Below are positions 37,743 to 46,052 of a stretch of DNA of 64,000 bases, one piece after another. The notes under the pieces are model-generated. The model had not been told where the DNA came from. It saw nothing but the letters and a program-made list of their open reading frames with translations, and searched no databases. Numbering within the stretch: position 1 is the stretch's first letter; every line of letters begins with the position of its first letter. The stretch is from Nocardia takedensis NBRC 100417 (lineage in GTDB: Bacteria; Actinomycetota; Actinomycetes; Mycobacteriales; Mycobacteriaceae). A program made the translations under genes and the position numbers. The stretch is from assembly GCF_000308695.1 (NCBI RefSeq), contig NZ_BAGG01000009.1:89822-153821 (forward strand), written 5' to 3'.

Positions 37743-38969
37743 ATGGCGGTGACCCCACAGGGGAGCGGTGCGAAGGTCAGGGAGCTCGATGTGGGCTCCG
37801 CACCCACCCGGTATGCGCGGGGATGGCATTGCATCGGCCTGGCCAAGACGTTCCGGGACGGCAAGCCACACGCGGTGAACGTGTTCGGCACCAAACTCGT
37901 CGTCTGGGCCGACGGCGACGGTGAACTGCGGGTACTCGACGCCTACTGCCGCCACATGGGCGGCGATCTGAGCATGGGCGAGGTCAAGGGCGACGACATC
38001 GCCTGCCCCTTCCACGACTGGCGCTGGTCGGGGACGACCGGCAAATGCTCGGCGATCCCGTACGCGCGGCGCGTGCCGCCACTGGCCCGCACCCGCAAGT
38101 GGACCACGCTCGAACGCAACGGCCAGCTCTTCGTCTGGCACGACCACGAGGGCAACCCGCCGCCGCCGGAGGTGACCATCCCGCACATCGTCGGCCCCTA
38201 CACCGACGCCGCGGGCAACGCCACCGAGCAACTCGACAGCGGCTGGACCGACTGGACGTGGAACTCGATGCTCATCGAGGGCGCCAACTGCCGCGAGATC
38301 ATCGACAACGTGGTCGACATGGCGCACTTCTTCTACATCCACTTCGCGTTCCCCACGTACTTCAAGAACGTGTTCGAAGGTCATATCGCCACCCAGTTCC
38401 TCGAGACCAAGGGTCGGCCCGACATCGGCATGGCCTCCAAGTACTCCGGTGACACGCTGCTCAAGTCGGAGGCGTCCTACTTCGGGCCCTCCTACATGAT
38501 CAACCCGCTGGTCAATGTCTACAGCGGTTACGAGGTCAAAAGCGTCCTGATCAACTGCCACTACCCGGTCAGCCAGGATTCCTTCGTGCTCCAGTGGGGC
38601 ATCACCCTGGAGAAGCCGCAGGGTGTGGAAGGCGAGATGGCCGACAAGCTGGCGGCGAAGATGACCGACGGCATCAGTGTCGGCTTCCTGCAGGACGTCG
38701 AGATCTGGAAGCACAAGTCCAAGGTCGAGAACCCGCTGCTGTGCGAGGAGGACGGCCCGGTCTACCAGCTGCGTCGCTGGTACGACCAGTTCTACGTCGA
38801 CGTAGCCGACGTCACCGAGAAGATGACCCAGCGCTTCGAGTTCGAGGTCGACACGACCAAGGCCAACGAGGCGTGGGAGGCCGAGGTCGCGGAGAACCTG
38901 CGCCGCAAGGCCGAGACCGAATCGGCCGCCGCGTCCGAAGCCGAGAAGCAAGCGGAGGCGAGTGTCTGA
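37743..38969 (+). CDS. kshA: KshA, oxygenase component of 3-ketosteroid 9-alpha-hydroxylase
   Basis: The 408-residue Rieske oxygenase starts at ATG 37743 after GGAGGAGG. The [2Fe-2S] ligands follow C-x-H-x16-C-x2-H (C69, H71, C88, H91). The mononuclear iron region is EIIDNVVDMAHFFYIHFAF. A Glu/Ala-rich tail ends the protein. KshA with reductase KshB (not in this window) hydroxylates C9; combined with KstD action, ring B opens to 3-HSA. It is divergent from hsaA rather than at its M. tuberculosis location beside Rv3527. Confidence 0.96.
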   Translation: MAVTPQGSGAKVRELDVGSAPTRYARGWHCIGLAKTFRDGKPHAVNVFGTKLVVWADGDGELRVLDAYCRHMGGDLSMGEVKGDDIACPFHDWRWSGTTGKCSAIPYARRVPPLARTRKWTTLERNGQLFVWHDHEGNPPPPEVTIPHIVGPYTDAAGNATEQLDSGWTDWTWNSMLIEGANCREIIDNVVDMAHFFYIHFAFPTYFKNVFEGHIATQFLETKGRPDIGMASKYSGDTLLKSEASYFGPSYMINPLVNVYSGYEVKSVLINCHYPVSQDSFVLQWGITLEKPQGVEGEMADKLAAKMTDGISVGFLQDVEIWKHKSKVENPLLCEEDGPVYQLRRWYDQFYVDVADVTEKMTQRFEFEVDTTKANEAWEAEVAENLRRKAETESAAASEAEKQAEASV

Positions 38970-39301
38970 TGGCCGCGACCTGGGCCAAGGCACCCGACTT
39001 CGCCGATCAGCCCGAACGGCTGGCCGCGGTGCGGGCCCAGACCGTCGTGGACCGGCAGCGCTACCTGGAGGAAGGGCTGACGCCGCTGCGGTGTCAGTCC
39101 TGCCACAGTCAGGTGCTGGTCCGCAAGGCCAGCTCGCACCAGACCTCGGTGCAGTGGACGGGCAATCCGGCCGACCACTGCCCGGTGTTCGCCGAACTCG
39201 CCTCGCGCGGCAACGCGCCCGGCAGGCCCGACACCTGCGCCCAGTTGGAGAAGACCATCAAATGGGCGGTCGACGAGGGCGTGCTGGAGATCGCCGAATG
39301 A
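38969..39301 (+). CDS. Small conserved Cys-rich protein translationally coupled to kshA
   Basis: The 110-residue protein starts at ATG 38969, sharing one base with the kshA stop. Cysteines and histidines are clustered (RCQSCHSQVLVRK at about 40-52, NPADHCPVF at about 67-75, PDTCAQLEK at about 87-95), compatible with a metal or Fe-S site. No enzymatic family was named. In M. tuberculosis a small gene of unknown function (Rv3527) also follows kshA, so this may be its counterpart; that is recalled, not tested. It could assist KshA assembly or electron transfer. Confidence 0.75.
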   Translation: MAATWAKAPDFADQPERLAAVRAQTVVDRQRYLEEGLTPLRCQSCHSQVLVRKASSHQTSVQWTGNPADHCPVFAELASRGNAPGRPDTCAQLEKTIKWAVDEGVLEIAE

Positions 39302-40054
39302 TCAGCTGAACGGCGTCTTCGGGCGCTCCTCGAGCGTGCCGTCGACGTAGATGTCGACCTTCTCGTTGTAGAAGCACGCCAGTCCGGCGACCTTCTGGCT
39401 CTCCGGCAGCGGCGTGCGGTAGATCCACACCAGATCGTGGTGGTCGGTCTCCCCGATGCGCACCGTCCAGTAGTCCGCCGTGCCCTTGTACGGGCAGCTC
39501 GTGTGCGTGTCGGAGGGGATCAGCAGGTCGGTGCGCACGTCGACCAGCGGCAGGTAGTAGCGCGGCGGCAGTCCGGTCTCGAACAGGATGTGCGGACTGT
39601 GCGAGTCCGCGACCGTCACCCCGTCGATCTCGACGCGGATGTGACGGGAACTGGCCAGGATGTCGACCCGCGAATACGGATTCCGCGGGTGCACGTAGAC
39701 CGGTTCGTCCTCCTCGAACCACTCGCCCATCGCCTCCCAGTCGAGGCGGACCAGTCCGTTCAGTTCCGGAATCGGCGAATCCAGGTAGCGCAGCGCCGCG
39801 CCGTAGGCGGTGTGGCCGGGCACGACCACGTCGTAGCCGGTGGCCTCACCGCGGCTGGGGGAGTGGCGGGTGCTGCCGTTGGGTTCCAGTTCCGCCGTCA
39901 CGTCGGCGGCGGGCAGATAGTAGGCGGGATAGTGCGGGTTCTCCCAGACCAGCACCGGCGCGGACGAATCCGCGACCTGGTGACCGGCCAGGTGGACCCG
40001 GACCCGCTTGCGACTCGTCTCCACCCTGACCCGACCGCGCTGCGCATCGCCCAT
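39302..40054 (-). CDS. DUF427 protein with two DUF427 domains
   Basis: The 250-residue protein starts at ATG 40054. Two similar beta-rich modules occur: residues about 5-120 (VRVHLAGHQVADSSAPVLVW, YYLPAADV) and 125-245 (IRVEIDGVTVADSHSPHILF, RYYLPLVDV, CPYKGTADYWTVR), the latter with typical DUF427 features. The function is unknown. The stop codon abuts that of the convergent Cys-rich gene, leaving no room for a separate terminator. Confidence 0.85.
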   Translation of the reverse strand: MGDAQRGRVRVETSRKRVRVHLAGHQVADSSAPVLVWENPHYPAYYLPAADVTAELEPNGSTRHSPSRGEATGYDVVVPGHTAYGAALRYLDSPIPELNGLVRLDWEAMGEWFEEDEPVYVHPRNPYSRVDILASSRHIRVEIDGVTVADSHSPHILFETGLPPRYYLPLVDVRTDLLIPSDTHTSCPYKGTADYWTVRIGETDHHDLVWIYRTPLPESQKVAGLACFYNEKVDIYVDGTLEERPKTPFS

Positions 40055-40119
40055 ACCGCCGACGGTACTCCGCGTGCGCGTCCCGGGGCCGCCCTCGACG
40101 CGGTCCCGGGATTTCGCGC

Positions 40120-41376
40120 TCAGTCGCCGACGGTGATCGCCCGCGCCTCGTCCACGCTGTGCGGGGCGGGTTCGTGCTCGTCGATGTGGGCAAGCGCCGC
40201 GCGTCCGGTGAACAGCACCAGCACCGCCGCCGCCGTGCACGCCGCGCCGACCCAGAACGGCAGGCCGATGTTGTGTTCACCGAGCTTGCCCGCCAAGTAC
40301 GGGGCCGCCGCGCCGCCCGCGAACCGCACGAAGCTGTAGGCGGCCGAGGCGGTGGAGCGCTCGACCGGCGCCGAGATCATCACGGCCTCGGTGATCAGCG
40401 TGTTGTTCACACCCAGGAACAGGCCCGCCAGCACGGTGCCGACGATCAGCACCGGCTTGTGCTCGGCGAACATCGCCATCACGGCCAGGTCCAGCGCGAA
40501 CAGACCCAGTGCCAGCGCCATCATCGGCAGGGTGCCGAAGCGCCGTTGCAGGTGCGGGGCGAAGAACACCGAGGCCACCGCGAGCAGGATGCCCCAGCCG
40601 CAGAAGATGAAGCCGATCGCGTAGGTGCCCATGTCCAGCGGGAACGGGGTGTAGGCGAGCAGGGTGAAGAAGCCGAAGTTGTAGAGCAGCGCGGTCAGGC
40701 TGACGGTGAGCAGGCTGCGGTGGCGCAGCGCGCGGAACGGCGCGGCCAGTGACGTGCGGTGGGTGGGTTTGGGCCCCTCCGGCAGCAACACCACCAGCGC
40801 GACCAGCGCGATCGCCATCAGCACCGACACGCCGAAGAACGGTCCGCGCCAACTGATGCCGCCCAGCACGCCGCCGACCAGCGGACCGGTCGCGATGCCG
40901 ATGCCCAGCGCGGCCTCGTAGAGGATGATGGCGCGGGCGACGCCGCCGGTGGACGCGCCGACGATGGTGGCCAGCGCGGTCGCGATGAACAGCGCGTTGC
41001 CCAGCCCCCAGCCCGCGCGGAACCCGACGATCTGCGCGACGGTGTCGGACATCCCCGCCAGCGCGGCGAACACGATGATGATGGTCAGGCCCGTGAGCAG
41101 CGTCTTCTTCGCACCGAAACGGCTGGACACGACGCCGGTCACCAGCATGGCCACACCCGTCACCAGCATGTAACTGGTGAACAGCAGCGAGACCTGCGAG
41201 GGCGTCGCGTGCAGTTGTTCGCCGATCGGCTTCAGGATCGGGTCGACGAGACCGATGCCCATGAAAGCGATGACGCTGGCGAACGCGACCGCCCACACCG
41301 CTTTGGGCTGGTGCAGTATCGATGTCGTCGTCCCCGTCGTCCCTGTCGCCTCCGGGGCGGGCGCGGTTGTGGTCAT
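40120..41376 (-). CDS. MFS transporter, regulated by adjacent MarR protein
   Basis: The 418-residue protein starts at ATG 41376 behind GAGGTG. About twelve hydrophobic helices are visible, with the loop 2-3 motif SRFGAKKTLLTG and ETAxxxGxxxGP-like YEAALGIGIATGPLVGGVLGG in helix 5, as in drug:proton antiporters. It is probably an efflux pump for an unknown compound. It follows the MarR gene by 4 bp and shares its promoter, so export is likely induced when MarR is released by the substrate. Confidence 0.9.
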   Translation of the reverse strand: MTTTAPAPEATGTTGTTTSILHQPKAVWAVAFASVIAFMGIGLVDPILKPIGEQLHATPSQVSLLFTSYMLVTGVAMLVTGVVSSRFGAKKTLLTGLTIIIVFAALAGMSDTVAQIVGFRAGWGLGNALFIATALATIVGASTGGVARAIILYEAALGIGIATGPLVGGVLGGISWRGPFFGVSVLMAIALVALVVLLPEGPKPTHRTSLAAPFRALRHRSLLTVSLTALLYNFGFFTLLAYTPFPLDMGTYAIGFIFCGWGILLAVASVFFAPHLQRRFGTLPMMALALGLFALDLAVMAMFAEHKPVLIVGTVLAGLFLGVNNTLITEAVMISAPVERSTASAAYSFVRFAGGAAAPYLAGKLGEHNIGLPFWVGAACTAAAVLVLFTGRAALAHIDEHEPAPHSVDEARAITVGD

Positions 41377-41380
41377 GCGG

Positions 41381-41860
41381 TCACCTCTTACTCGCATCGT
41401 GTTCTACGTCCTGCTCCGGACGCGGTCCGGTGTTCTTCAGCGCGTCGAGCAGGTCACTCAGCTCCGATTCCATTCGGCGCAGACGTTCCGGTTCGATGTC
41501 GGTCAGCCGACTCGCCAGGATCTCGCCGTAGTGGCGGCGCGCGCGCCGGAGCCGATCACGGCCCGCCTCGGTGAGTTCGACCAGGACCGCCCGGGAATCC
41601 TCGGGGTCCTTGTGCCGCGAGGCGTATCCCTCCGCGACGAGTCGAGCGATCAGCGCCGTCGCCGCGGGCTGCGAACACCGGTCGATCCGGGCGAACTCGC
41701 TGATCCGCATCGACCCGTGCTCGTCCAGTTCCGACAGCGCCCGCAACACCGCCCGCGGCAGATCATCCCCACCGATGGTTCCGGCCAACCGGGTGAGCCT
41801 GCCCGCGGTGACCAACAGATCGACGACGCTGTCCGCTGTGGTCACCAGGGCACGCTGCAC
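41381..41860 (-). CDS. MarR-family regulator
   Basis: The 159-residue protein is read from GTG 41860; no ribosome site is seen, and an AT-rich TAATAT lies seven nt before it, suggesting a leaderless mRNA. The winged helix is recognisable: LDEHGSMRISEFARIDRCSQPAATALIARLVAEGYASRHKDPEDSRAVLVELT (about 44-96). It should repress itself and the MFS gene through the inverted repeats just upstream. The ligand is unknown. Confidence 0.88.
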   Translation of the reverse strand: MQRALVTTADSVVDLLVTAGRLTRLAGTIGGDDLPRAVLRALSELDEHGSMRISEFARIDRCSQPAATALIARLVAEGYASRHKDPEDSRAVLVELTEAGRDRLRRARRHYGEILASRLTDIEPERLRRMESELSDLLDALKNTGPRPEQDVEHDASKR

Positions 41861-41872
41861 CCAGATATTATT

Positions 41873-41899
41873 ACATAGGCTAACTATCTATGTCCATAG
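41873..41899. promoter_or_regulatory. MarR operator candidates
   Basis: ACATAG (41873-41878) and CTATGT (41888-41893) form an inverted repeat with 9-nt spacing, and CTATGTCCATAG (41888-41899) is a second, partly overlapping palindrome. Both are immediately upstream of the presumed marR -10 element. Confidence 0.6.
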
Positions 41900-41920
41900 A
41901 TGCCGTGACCAGCGAAAACA

Positions 41921-41957
41921 CGAAGCCCCGACCATGCTGTAGATGGCCGGGGCTTCG
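41921..41957 (-). terminator. Terminator of the fadD3-fadE33 operon
   Basis: CGAAGCCCCG (41921-41930) pairs with CGGGGCTTCG (41948-41957), with inner CCAT/ATGG pairing, directly after the fadE33 stop. Confidence 0.8.
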
Positions 41958-41966
41958 CGTCGGTGG

Positions 41967-43028
41967 TCAGGCGGTGGGGGCCAACGGGCGGTGGGGGGTG
42001 CCGAACAATTGGGCGTCGCCGTGGGCTCGTTTGAAGAACAGGTGGGCGTCGTGTTCCCAGGTGATGGCGATGCCGCCGTGGAGTTGGACCATCTCGGAGA
42101 CGACCGTGGTGAACGCCTCGGAGCAGTGCAGGCGGGCGGCCCAGACGTCCTCGGCGGCGGACGGACTGCCTTCGGCCACGGCCGCGGTGGCCGCGACGGA
42201 GGCCGATTCGGCGGATTCCACCAGCACGTACATGTCGGCCATGCGGTGTTTGAGGGCCTGGAAGCCGCCGATGGCGCGACCGAACTGCACCCGCGACTTG
42301 GTGTAGTCGACGGTGAGGTCCAGGCAGCGCCGGGCCGCGCCGATCTGTTCGGCCGCGACGGCCGCCCACGCGATCTCGCGCAGTCGCGCGGTGACGTCGG
42401 CGGGATCGCGGTCGCCGAGTCGACGGCCGGGCACGTCGCTGAAGCCGATCTCGGTGAGGCGGCGGGTCGGGTCGACGGTGACGACGGCGCGCCGGGAGAT
42501 CCCCGCCGCGTTCGCGTCCACCTCGAACAGGCCGGTCTCGGTGACGACGACGAAGGTGTCGGCGGTGGAGGCGTCGAGGACGTAATGGGCGGTGCCGGTG
42601 AGCTTGTCGCCGTCGGCGTGGACGCCGGGGGTGTCCCAGCCGTCCGGCCCGGCCCAGCACACCGCCAGGGTGGCCGCTCCTTCGGCGACCGGCGGCAGCA
42701 GTCGTGCGGCGGCTTCGGTATCCCCGCTGAGCAGGACGGCCTGCACGCCGAGGACGGCCGAGCCGAGCATCGGCACACCGGCCAAGGTGCGGCCCAATTC
42801 CTCGACCACGAGCAAGGATTCGACCAGACCGGCCCCTACGCCGTCGTATTGCTCGGGCACCGCCAGCGCGGCGACGCCGATCTGCTCGCACAGCAGCGAC
42901 CACAGCGCCGGGTCGTAGCCCGGTTCCGAACCCATCGCCGCCCGCACGGCCGCGCTGCCCGCGTGCTTGGTGAGCAGTGCCCGCACCGAGGCGATCAGGT
43001 CGCGGTGGTCTTCGTTCACGGGGGTCAT
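41967..43028 (-). CDS. fadE33: FadE33-type acyl-CoA dehydrogenase subunit
   Basis: The 353-residue ACAD protein starts at ATG 43028. Features include LGRTLAGVPMLGSAVLG, YTKSRVQFGRAIGGFQALKH and the C-terminal EMVQLHGGIAITWEHDAHLFF. The order fadE31-fadE32-fadE33 behind fadD3 is that of Rv3561-Rv3564, in which these ACADs act on ring C/D intermediates derived from HIP-CoA. Small ACADs of this lineage form heteromers, so FadE33 probably pairs with FadE31 or FadE32. Overlap with fadE32 is 4 nt. Confidence 0.85.
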   Translation of the reverse strand: MTPVNEDHRDLIASVRALLTKHAGSAAVRAAMGSEPGYDPALWSLLCEQIGVAALAVPEQYDGVGAGLVESLLVVEELGRTLAGVPMLGSAVLGVQAVLLSGDTEAAARLLPPVAEGAATLAVCWAGPDGWDTPGVHADGDKLTGTAHYVLDASTADTFVVVTETGLFEVDANAAGISRRAVVTVDPTRRLTEIGFSDVPGRRLGDRDPADVTARLREIAWAAVAAEQIGAARRCLDLTVDYTKSRVQFGRAIGGFQALKHRMADMYVLVESAESASVAATAAVAEGSPSAAEDVWAARLHCSEAFTTVVSEMVQLHGGIAITWEHDAHLFFKRAHGDAQLFGTPHRPLAPTA

Positions 43029-44026
43029 GCCGTCCCCCGCAGGGAGTCCGCGATCCGGGCGCGGTGCAGGTCGGCGGTGCCCCACGCCGAACGCAGCGCG
43101 GTCACCTTGGTCAGCCACAGCGACAGGTCGTATTCGGCGGTGTAGCCGATCGCGCCGTGCACCTGGAGCGCGGCGCGCGCGGCGGCGTAGGCGGCGTCCC
43201 CCGCGGCGACCAGCGCGGCGGAGACGTCGCGGCCGCGGGTGCTCGCGCCGGTGGTCAGCGCCGCGCGGAACACCAACGGCTCGGCCAGATCCAGGCCGAT
43301 CAGCACATCGGCGAGTTTCTGTTTCACGGCTTGGAATTCACCGATCGGGCGGCCGAACTGCTTGCGCTGCTTGGCGTATTCGGTGGTGGCGTGCAGCAGG
43401 GCGCGGCCCGCGCCGAGCAGTTGCGCGGACGCGGCCAGCGCGCCGATGTCGAAGGCCGTCGCCGCCGCGTCGGCTACCCCGTCGCCTTCGACCAGCACTT
43501 CGTCGGCGCTGACCTGGAACAACCGGCGGGCGGGGTCGACCGACCGCACCGGCCCGGTGCGACGCGCGGTGCACAGTTTGTCGCCGTCGACCAGCAGCAC
43601 CACGTCGGCGGTGTCGGCGTCCAGGGCGACGGTTGGGCGGCCGGGTGCGGCGAAACCGAGGGTGCCCAGCGTCGCGCCTTCGCTGAAGCCGGGCAGCCAG
43701 CGCGCGGCGAGCGTGTCGTCGGGAAGTGCTTGCAGCAGTGCGGGAATCGCGGCCGCGGTCTCCACCACCGGACCCGGCGCGGCGGCGCGCCCGATCTCCT
43801 GGAAGGCGACGACCAGGTCGATCGACTCAGCACCGAGCCCGCCGTGCTTCTCCTCGACCGCGAGACCGAGCGCCCCGGATTCGGCGAGCCGACCGATCAA
43901 CTCGCGACCGGGTCGCGGATCGCCGCCCGCCCACGCCCGCACCGCGGCGGGCGTGCGACCCGAATCGAGCGACTTGCGCAGGCTGGCGCCGAAATCGAGG
44001 TGTTCGGGGCTGAGCGCGAACCTCAT
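43025..44026 (-). CDS. fadE32: FadE32-type acyl-CoA dehydrogenase subunit
   Basis: The 333-residue ACAD protein starts at ATG 44026, overlapping fadE31 by 4 nt. It shows MRFALSPEHLDFGASLRKSL, YAKQRKQFGRPIGEFQAVKQK and VHGAIGYTAEYDLSLWLTKV. Mycobacterial FadE32 has been linked to a late step after ring C/D opening. Its assignment over FadE33 rests on position in the operon and similar length. Confidence 0.85.
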   Translation of the reverse strand: MRFALSPEHLDFGASLRKSLDSGRTPAAVRAWAGGDPRPGRELIGRLAESGALGLAVEEKHGGLGAESIDLVVAFQEIGRAAAPGPVVETAAAIPALLQALPDDTLAARWLPGFSEGATLGTLGFAAPGRPTVALDADTADVVLLVDGDKLCTARRTGPVRSVDPARRLFQVSADEVLVEGDGVADAAATAFDIGALAASAQLLGAGRALLHATTEYAKQRKQFGRPIGEFQAVKQKLADVLIGLDLAEPLVFRAALTTGASTRGRDVSAALVAAGDAAYAAARAALQVHGAIGYTAEYDLSLWLTKVTALRSAWGTADLHRARIADSLRGTA

Positions 44027-45165
44027 CGGCTGCTCCCTCTCGGTAGACCGAGCAGCCGCTCGGCGATGATGTTGCGCTGGATCTCGTTGGTGCCCGCGTA
44101 GATCGGGCCGGACAGCGAGAACAGGTAGCCGTCGGTCCACGCCCCGGCCTGTTCGGCCGTCGGACCGAGGACCTCGAGCGCGGTCTCGTGCATGGCGATA
44201 TCGAGTTCGGACCAGAACACCTTGGTGATCGAGGATTCCGCGCCGAGTTTGCCGCCCTCGTTCAGCCTGGTCACGGTGCCGAAGGTGTGCAGGCGGTAGG
44301 CTTCACTGCCGATCCAGGCGTCCACGACCGCGTCCCGCTGAGCGGTGTTGGCCGGGTCGCCGGATTCGCGCCACAGGTCGATCAGCCGACTCGCGGTCGC
44401 GCTGAACCGCCCCGGACTGCGCAGTGACAGGCCGCGCTCGTTGCTGGAAGTGCTCATCGCGACCCGCCAGCCCTCGCCGGGCTCGCCGATCACGTCCCGG
44501 TCGGGCACGAACACCTCGTCGAGGAAGATCTCGGCGAATCCCGGTTCCCCGTCGAGTTGCGGGATCGGCCGCACGGTGACGCCGTCCGCGGTGAGCGGGA
44601 ACATCAGGTAGGTCAGTCCGCGATGACGTTCGGCGGTGGGATCACTGCGGAACAGCCCGAACGCCCAGTCCGCGAACGCGGCGCGCGAACTCCAGGTCTT
44701 CTGTCCGCTGAGCAGCCAACCGCCGGTGGTGCGGGTCGCGGTGGAGCGGCTGCCCGCCAGGTCGCTGCCCGCCTCGGGCTCGGACCACGCCTGCGCCCAG
44801 ATGTCGTCGCCGCGCGCCATTCTCGGCATGATGCGGTCCAACTGTTCGGGGCTGCCGTGCTCGAAGAGGGTGGGCGCGAGCAGGAAGATGCCGTTCTGGC
44901 TGACCCGACCGGGCGCGCCCGCCGCGTAGTACTCCTGCTCGAAGAGCACCCATTCCAGCAGCGAGGCGTCGCGGCCACCGTATTCGCGCTGCCACGACAC
45001 CACCGACAGTCGCGCGTCGGCGAGGGTGCGCTCCCAGTCGCGGTGCGCCTCGAAACCGGGTTTGGTGTCCATCGAGGGCAGCGGTGTCCGCGGTTTGTTG
45101 GCGGCCAGGAATTCCCGGACCTCCTCCTGGAATTCCCGGGTCGCCTGATCCAGTTCCAGATCCAC
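44023..45165 (-). CDS. fadE31: FadE31-type acyl-CoA dehydrogenase
   Basis: The 380-residue full-length ACAD starts at GTG 45165, sharing one base with the preceding stop (TAGTG). The flavin/substrate motifs WSEPEAGSDLAGSRS, SGQKTWSSRAAFADW and GGTNEIQRN-like AGTNEIQRNIIAERLLGLPR are complete. Length agrees with Rv3562. A longer frame extends upstream through the hydratase gene but is not coding there. It works with FadE32/33 in degrading rings C and D. Confidence 0.87.
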   Translation of the reverse strand: MDLELDQATREFQEEVREFLAANKPRTPLPSMDTKPGFEAHRDWERTLADARLSVVSWQREYGGRDASLLEWVLFEQEYYAAGAPGRVSQNGIFLLAPTLFEHGSPEQLDRIMPRMARGDDIWAQAWSEPEAGSDLAGSRSTATRTTGGWLLSGQKTWSSRAAFADWAFGLFRSDPTAERHRGLTYLMFPLTADGVTVRPIPQLDGEPGFAEIFLDEVFVPDRDVIGEPGEGWRVAMSTSSNERGLSLRSPGRFSATASRLIDLWRESGDPANTAQRDAVVDAWIGSEAYRLHTFGTVTRLNEGGKLGAESSITKVFWSELDIAMHETALEVLGPTAEQAGAWTDGYLFSLSGPIYAGTNEIQRNIIAERLLGLPRGSSR

Positions 45166-46052
45166 TACGTCGTCCCGTTCTGCTGTGCCGTCGTCGCGGT
45201 CGATTTCATCGATTTCGCGTTCATCCCGCCCAGCGAATCCGCGCCCACCTCCGCGTTGTGCGCGTGCGCGAAATGGTGCAGGCCGAACACCGAATCCATG
45301 CCGGTGCGCATCCCCATCAGATCCTCGGCCTGGTTGACCGCTTTCTTGGTCAGCGCGAGACCGAACTGCGGCATCGCGGCGATCTTCTCGGCCAGTCCGA
45401 ACACTTCGTCGGCGAGGTTCTCGCGCGGCACCACCCGGTTGACCATGCCCCATTCCTTGGCCTGCGCCGCACCGAAGCGGTCACCGGTGAACAGGAATTC
45501 CTTCGCGGCCCGCGGACCCATCACCCACGGGTGCGCGAAATACTCCACACCCGGAATGCCCATGCGCACGACCGGGTCGGAGAAGAACGCGTCCTCGGAG
45601 GCGACGATCAGATCGCAGACCCAGGCCAGCATCAGGCCGCCCGCGATGCACGCGCCCTGGACCATCGCGATCGTCGGCTTGGGGATCTCCCGCCAGCGCC
45701 GACACATCTGCAGGTAGACCTCGGTCTCCCGGGCGAAACGCTGGTCGCCGCCCTGGCGGTCGACGTGGTCCCACCACAGCGCCGCCTTGTTCTCGTAGCG
45801 GACGTGGTGGTCGCGGCCCGGCGTGCCGATATCGTGGCCCGCGCTGAAATGCTTTCCGTTGCCCGCCAGCACGATGACCTTGACTTCCGGATCCTCGACG
45901 GCCCGCACGAACGCGGCGTCCAGGGCGTAGGTCATCACCGAATTCTGGGCGTTGCGGTAATCCGGGCGGTTCAACGTCACCACGGCGATCGGCCCGCGCG
46001 TCTCGTAGGTGACGACGTCACCCTCGTCCGGGACGCCGTTCTCGTCCGACAT
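45165..46052 (-). CDS. Enoyl-CoA hydratase/isomerase family protein within the fadD3 operon
   Basis: The 295-residue crotonase-fold protein starts at ATG 46052 with GAGGAGAAG upstream (a GTG one codon earlier is possible). It has GKHFSAGHDIGTPGRDHHV (oxyanion and insertion loop), VQGACIAGGLMLAWVCDLIVAS and DPVVRMGIPGVEYFAHPW. A likely hydratase for the CoA-enoyl product made by FadE30 during removal of the HIP side chain; recalled EchA13-type enzymes act there in Rhodococcus, but orthology is unverified. Lying between fadD3 and fadE31, it is absent from this position in M. tuberculosis. Confidence 0.85.
   Translation of the reverse strand: MSDENGVPDEGDVVTYETRGPIAVVTLNRPDYRNAQNSVMTYALDAAFVRAVEDPEVKVIVLAGNGKHFSAGHDIGTPGRDHHVRYENKAALWWDHVDRQGGDQRFARETEVYLQMCRRWREIPKPTIAMVQGACIAGGLMLAWVCDLIVASEDAFFSDPVVRMGIPGVEYFAHPWVMGPRAAKEFLFTGDRFGAAQAKEWGMVNRVVPRENLADEVFGLAEKIAAMPQFGLALTKKAVNQAEDLMGMRTGMDSVFGLHHFAHAHNAEVGADSLGGMNAKSMKSTATTAQQNGTT

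Noticed and set aside
44023..45453. 476-residue version of FadE31
   Set aside because: The extra N-terminus lies in the hydratase gene and is Arg/Gly-rich; GTG 45165 gives the family length.
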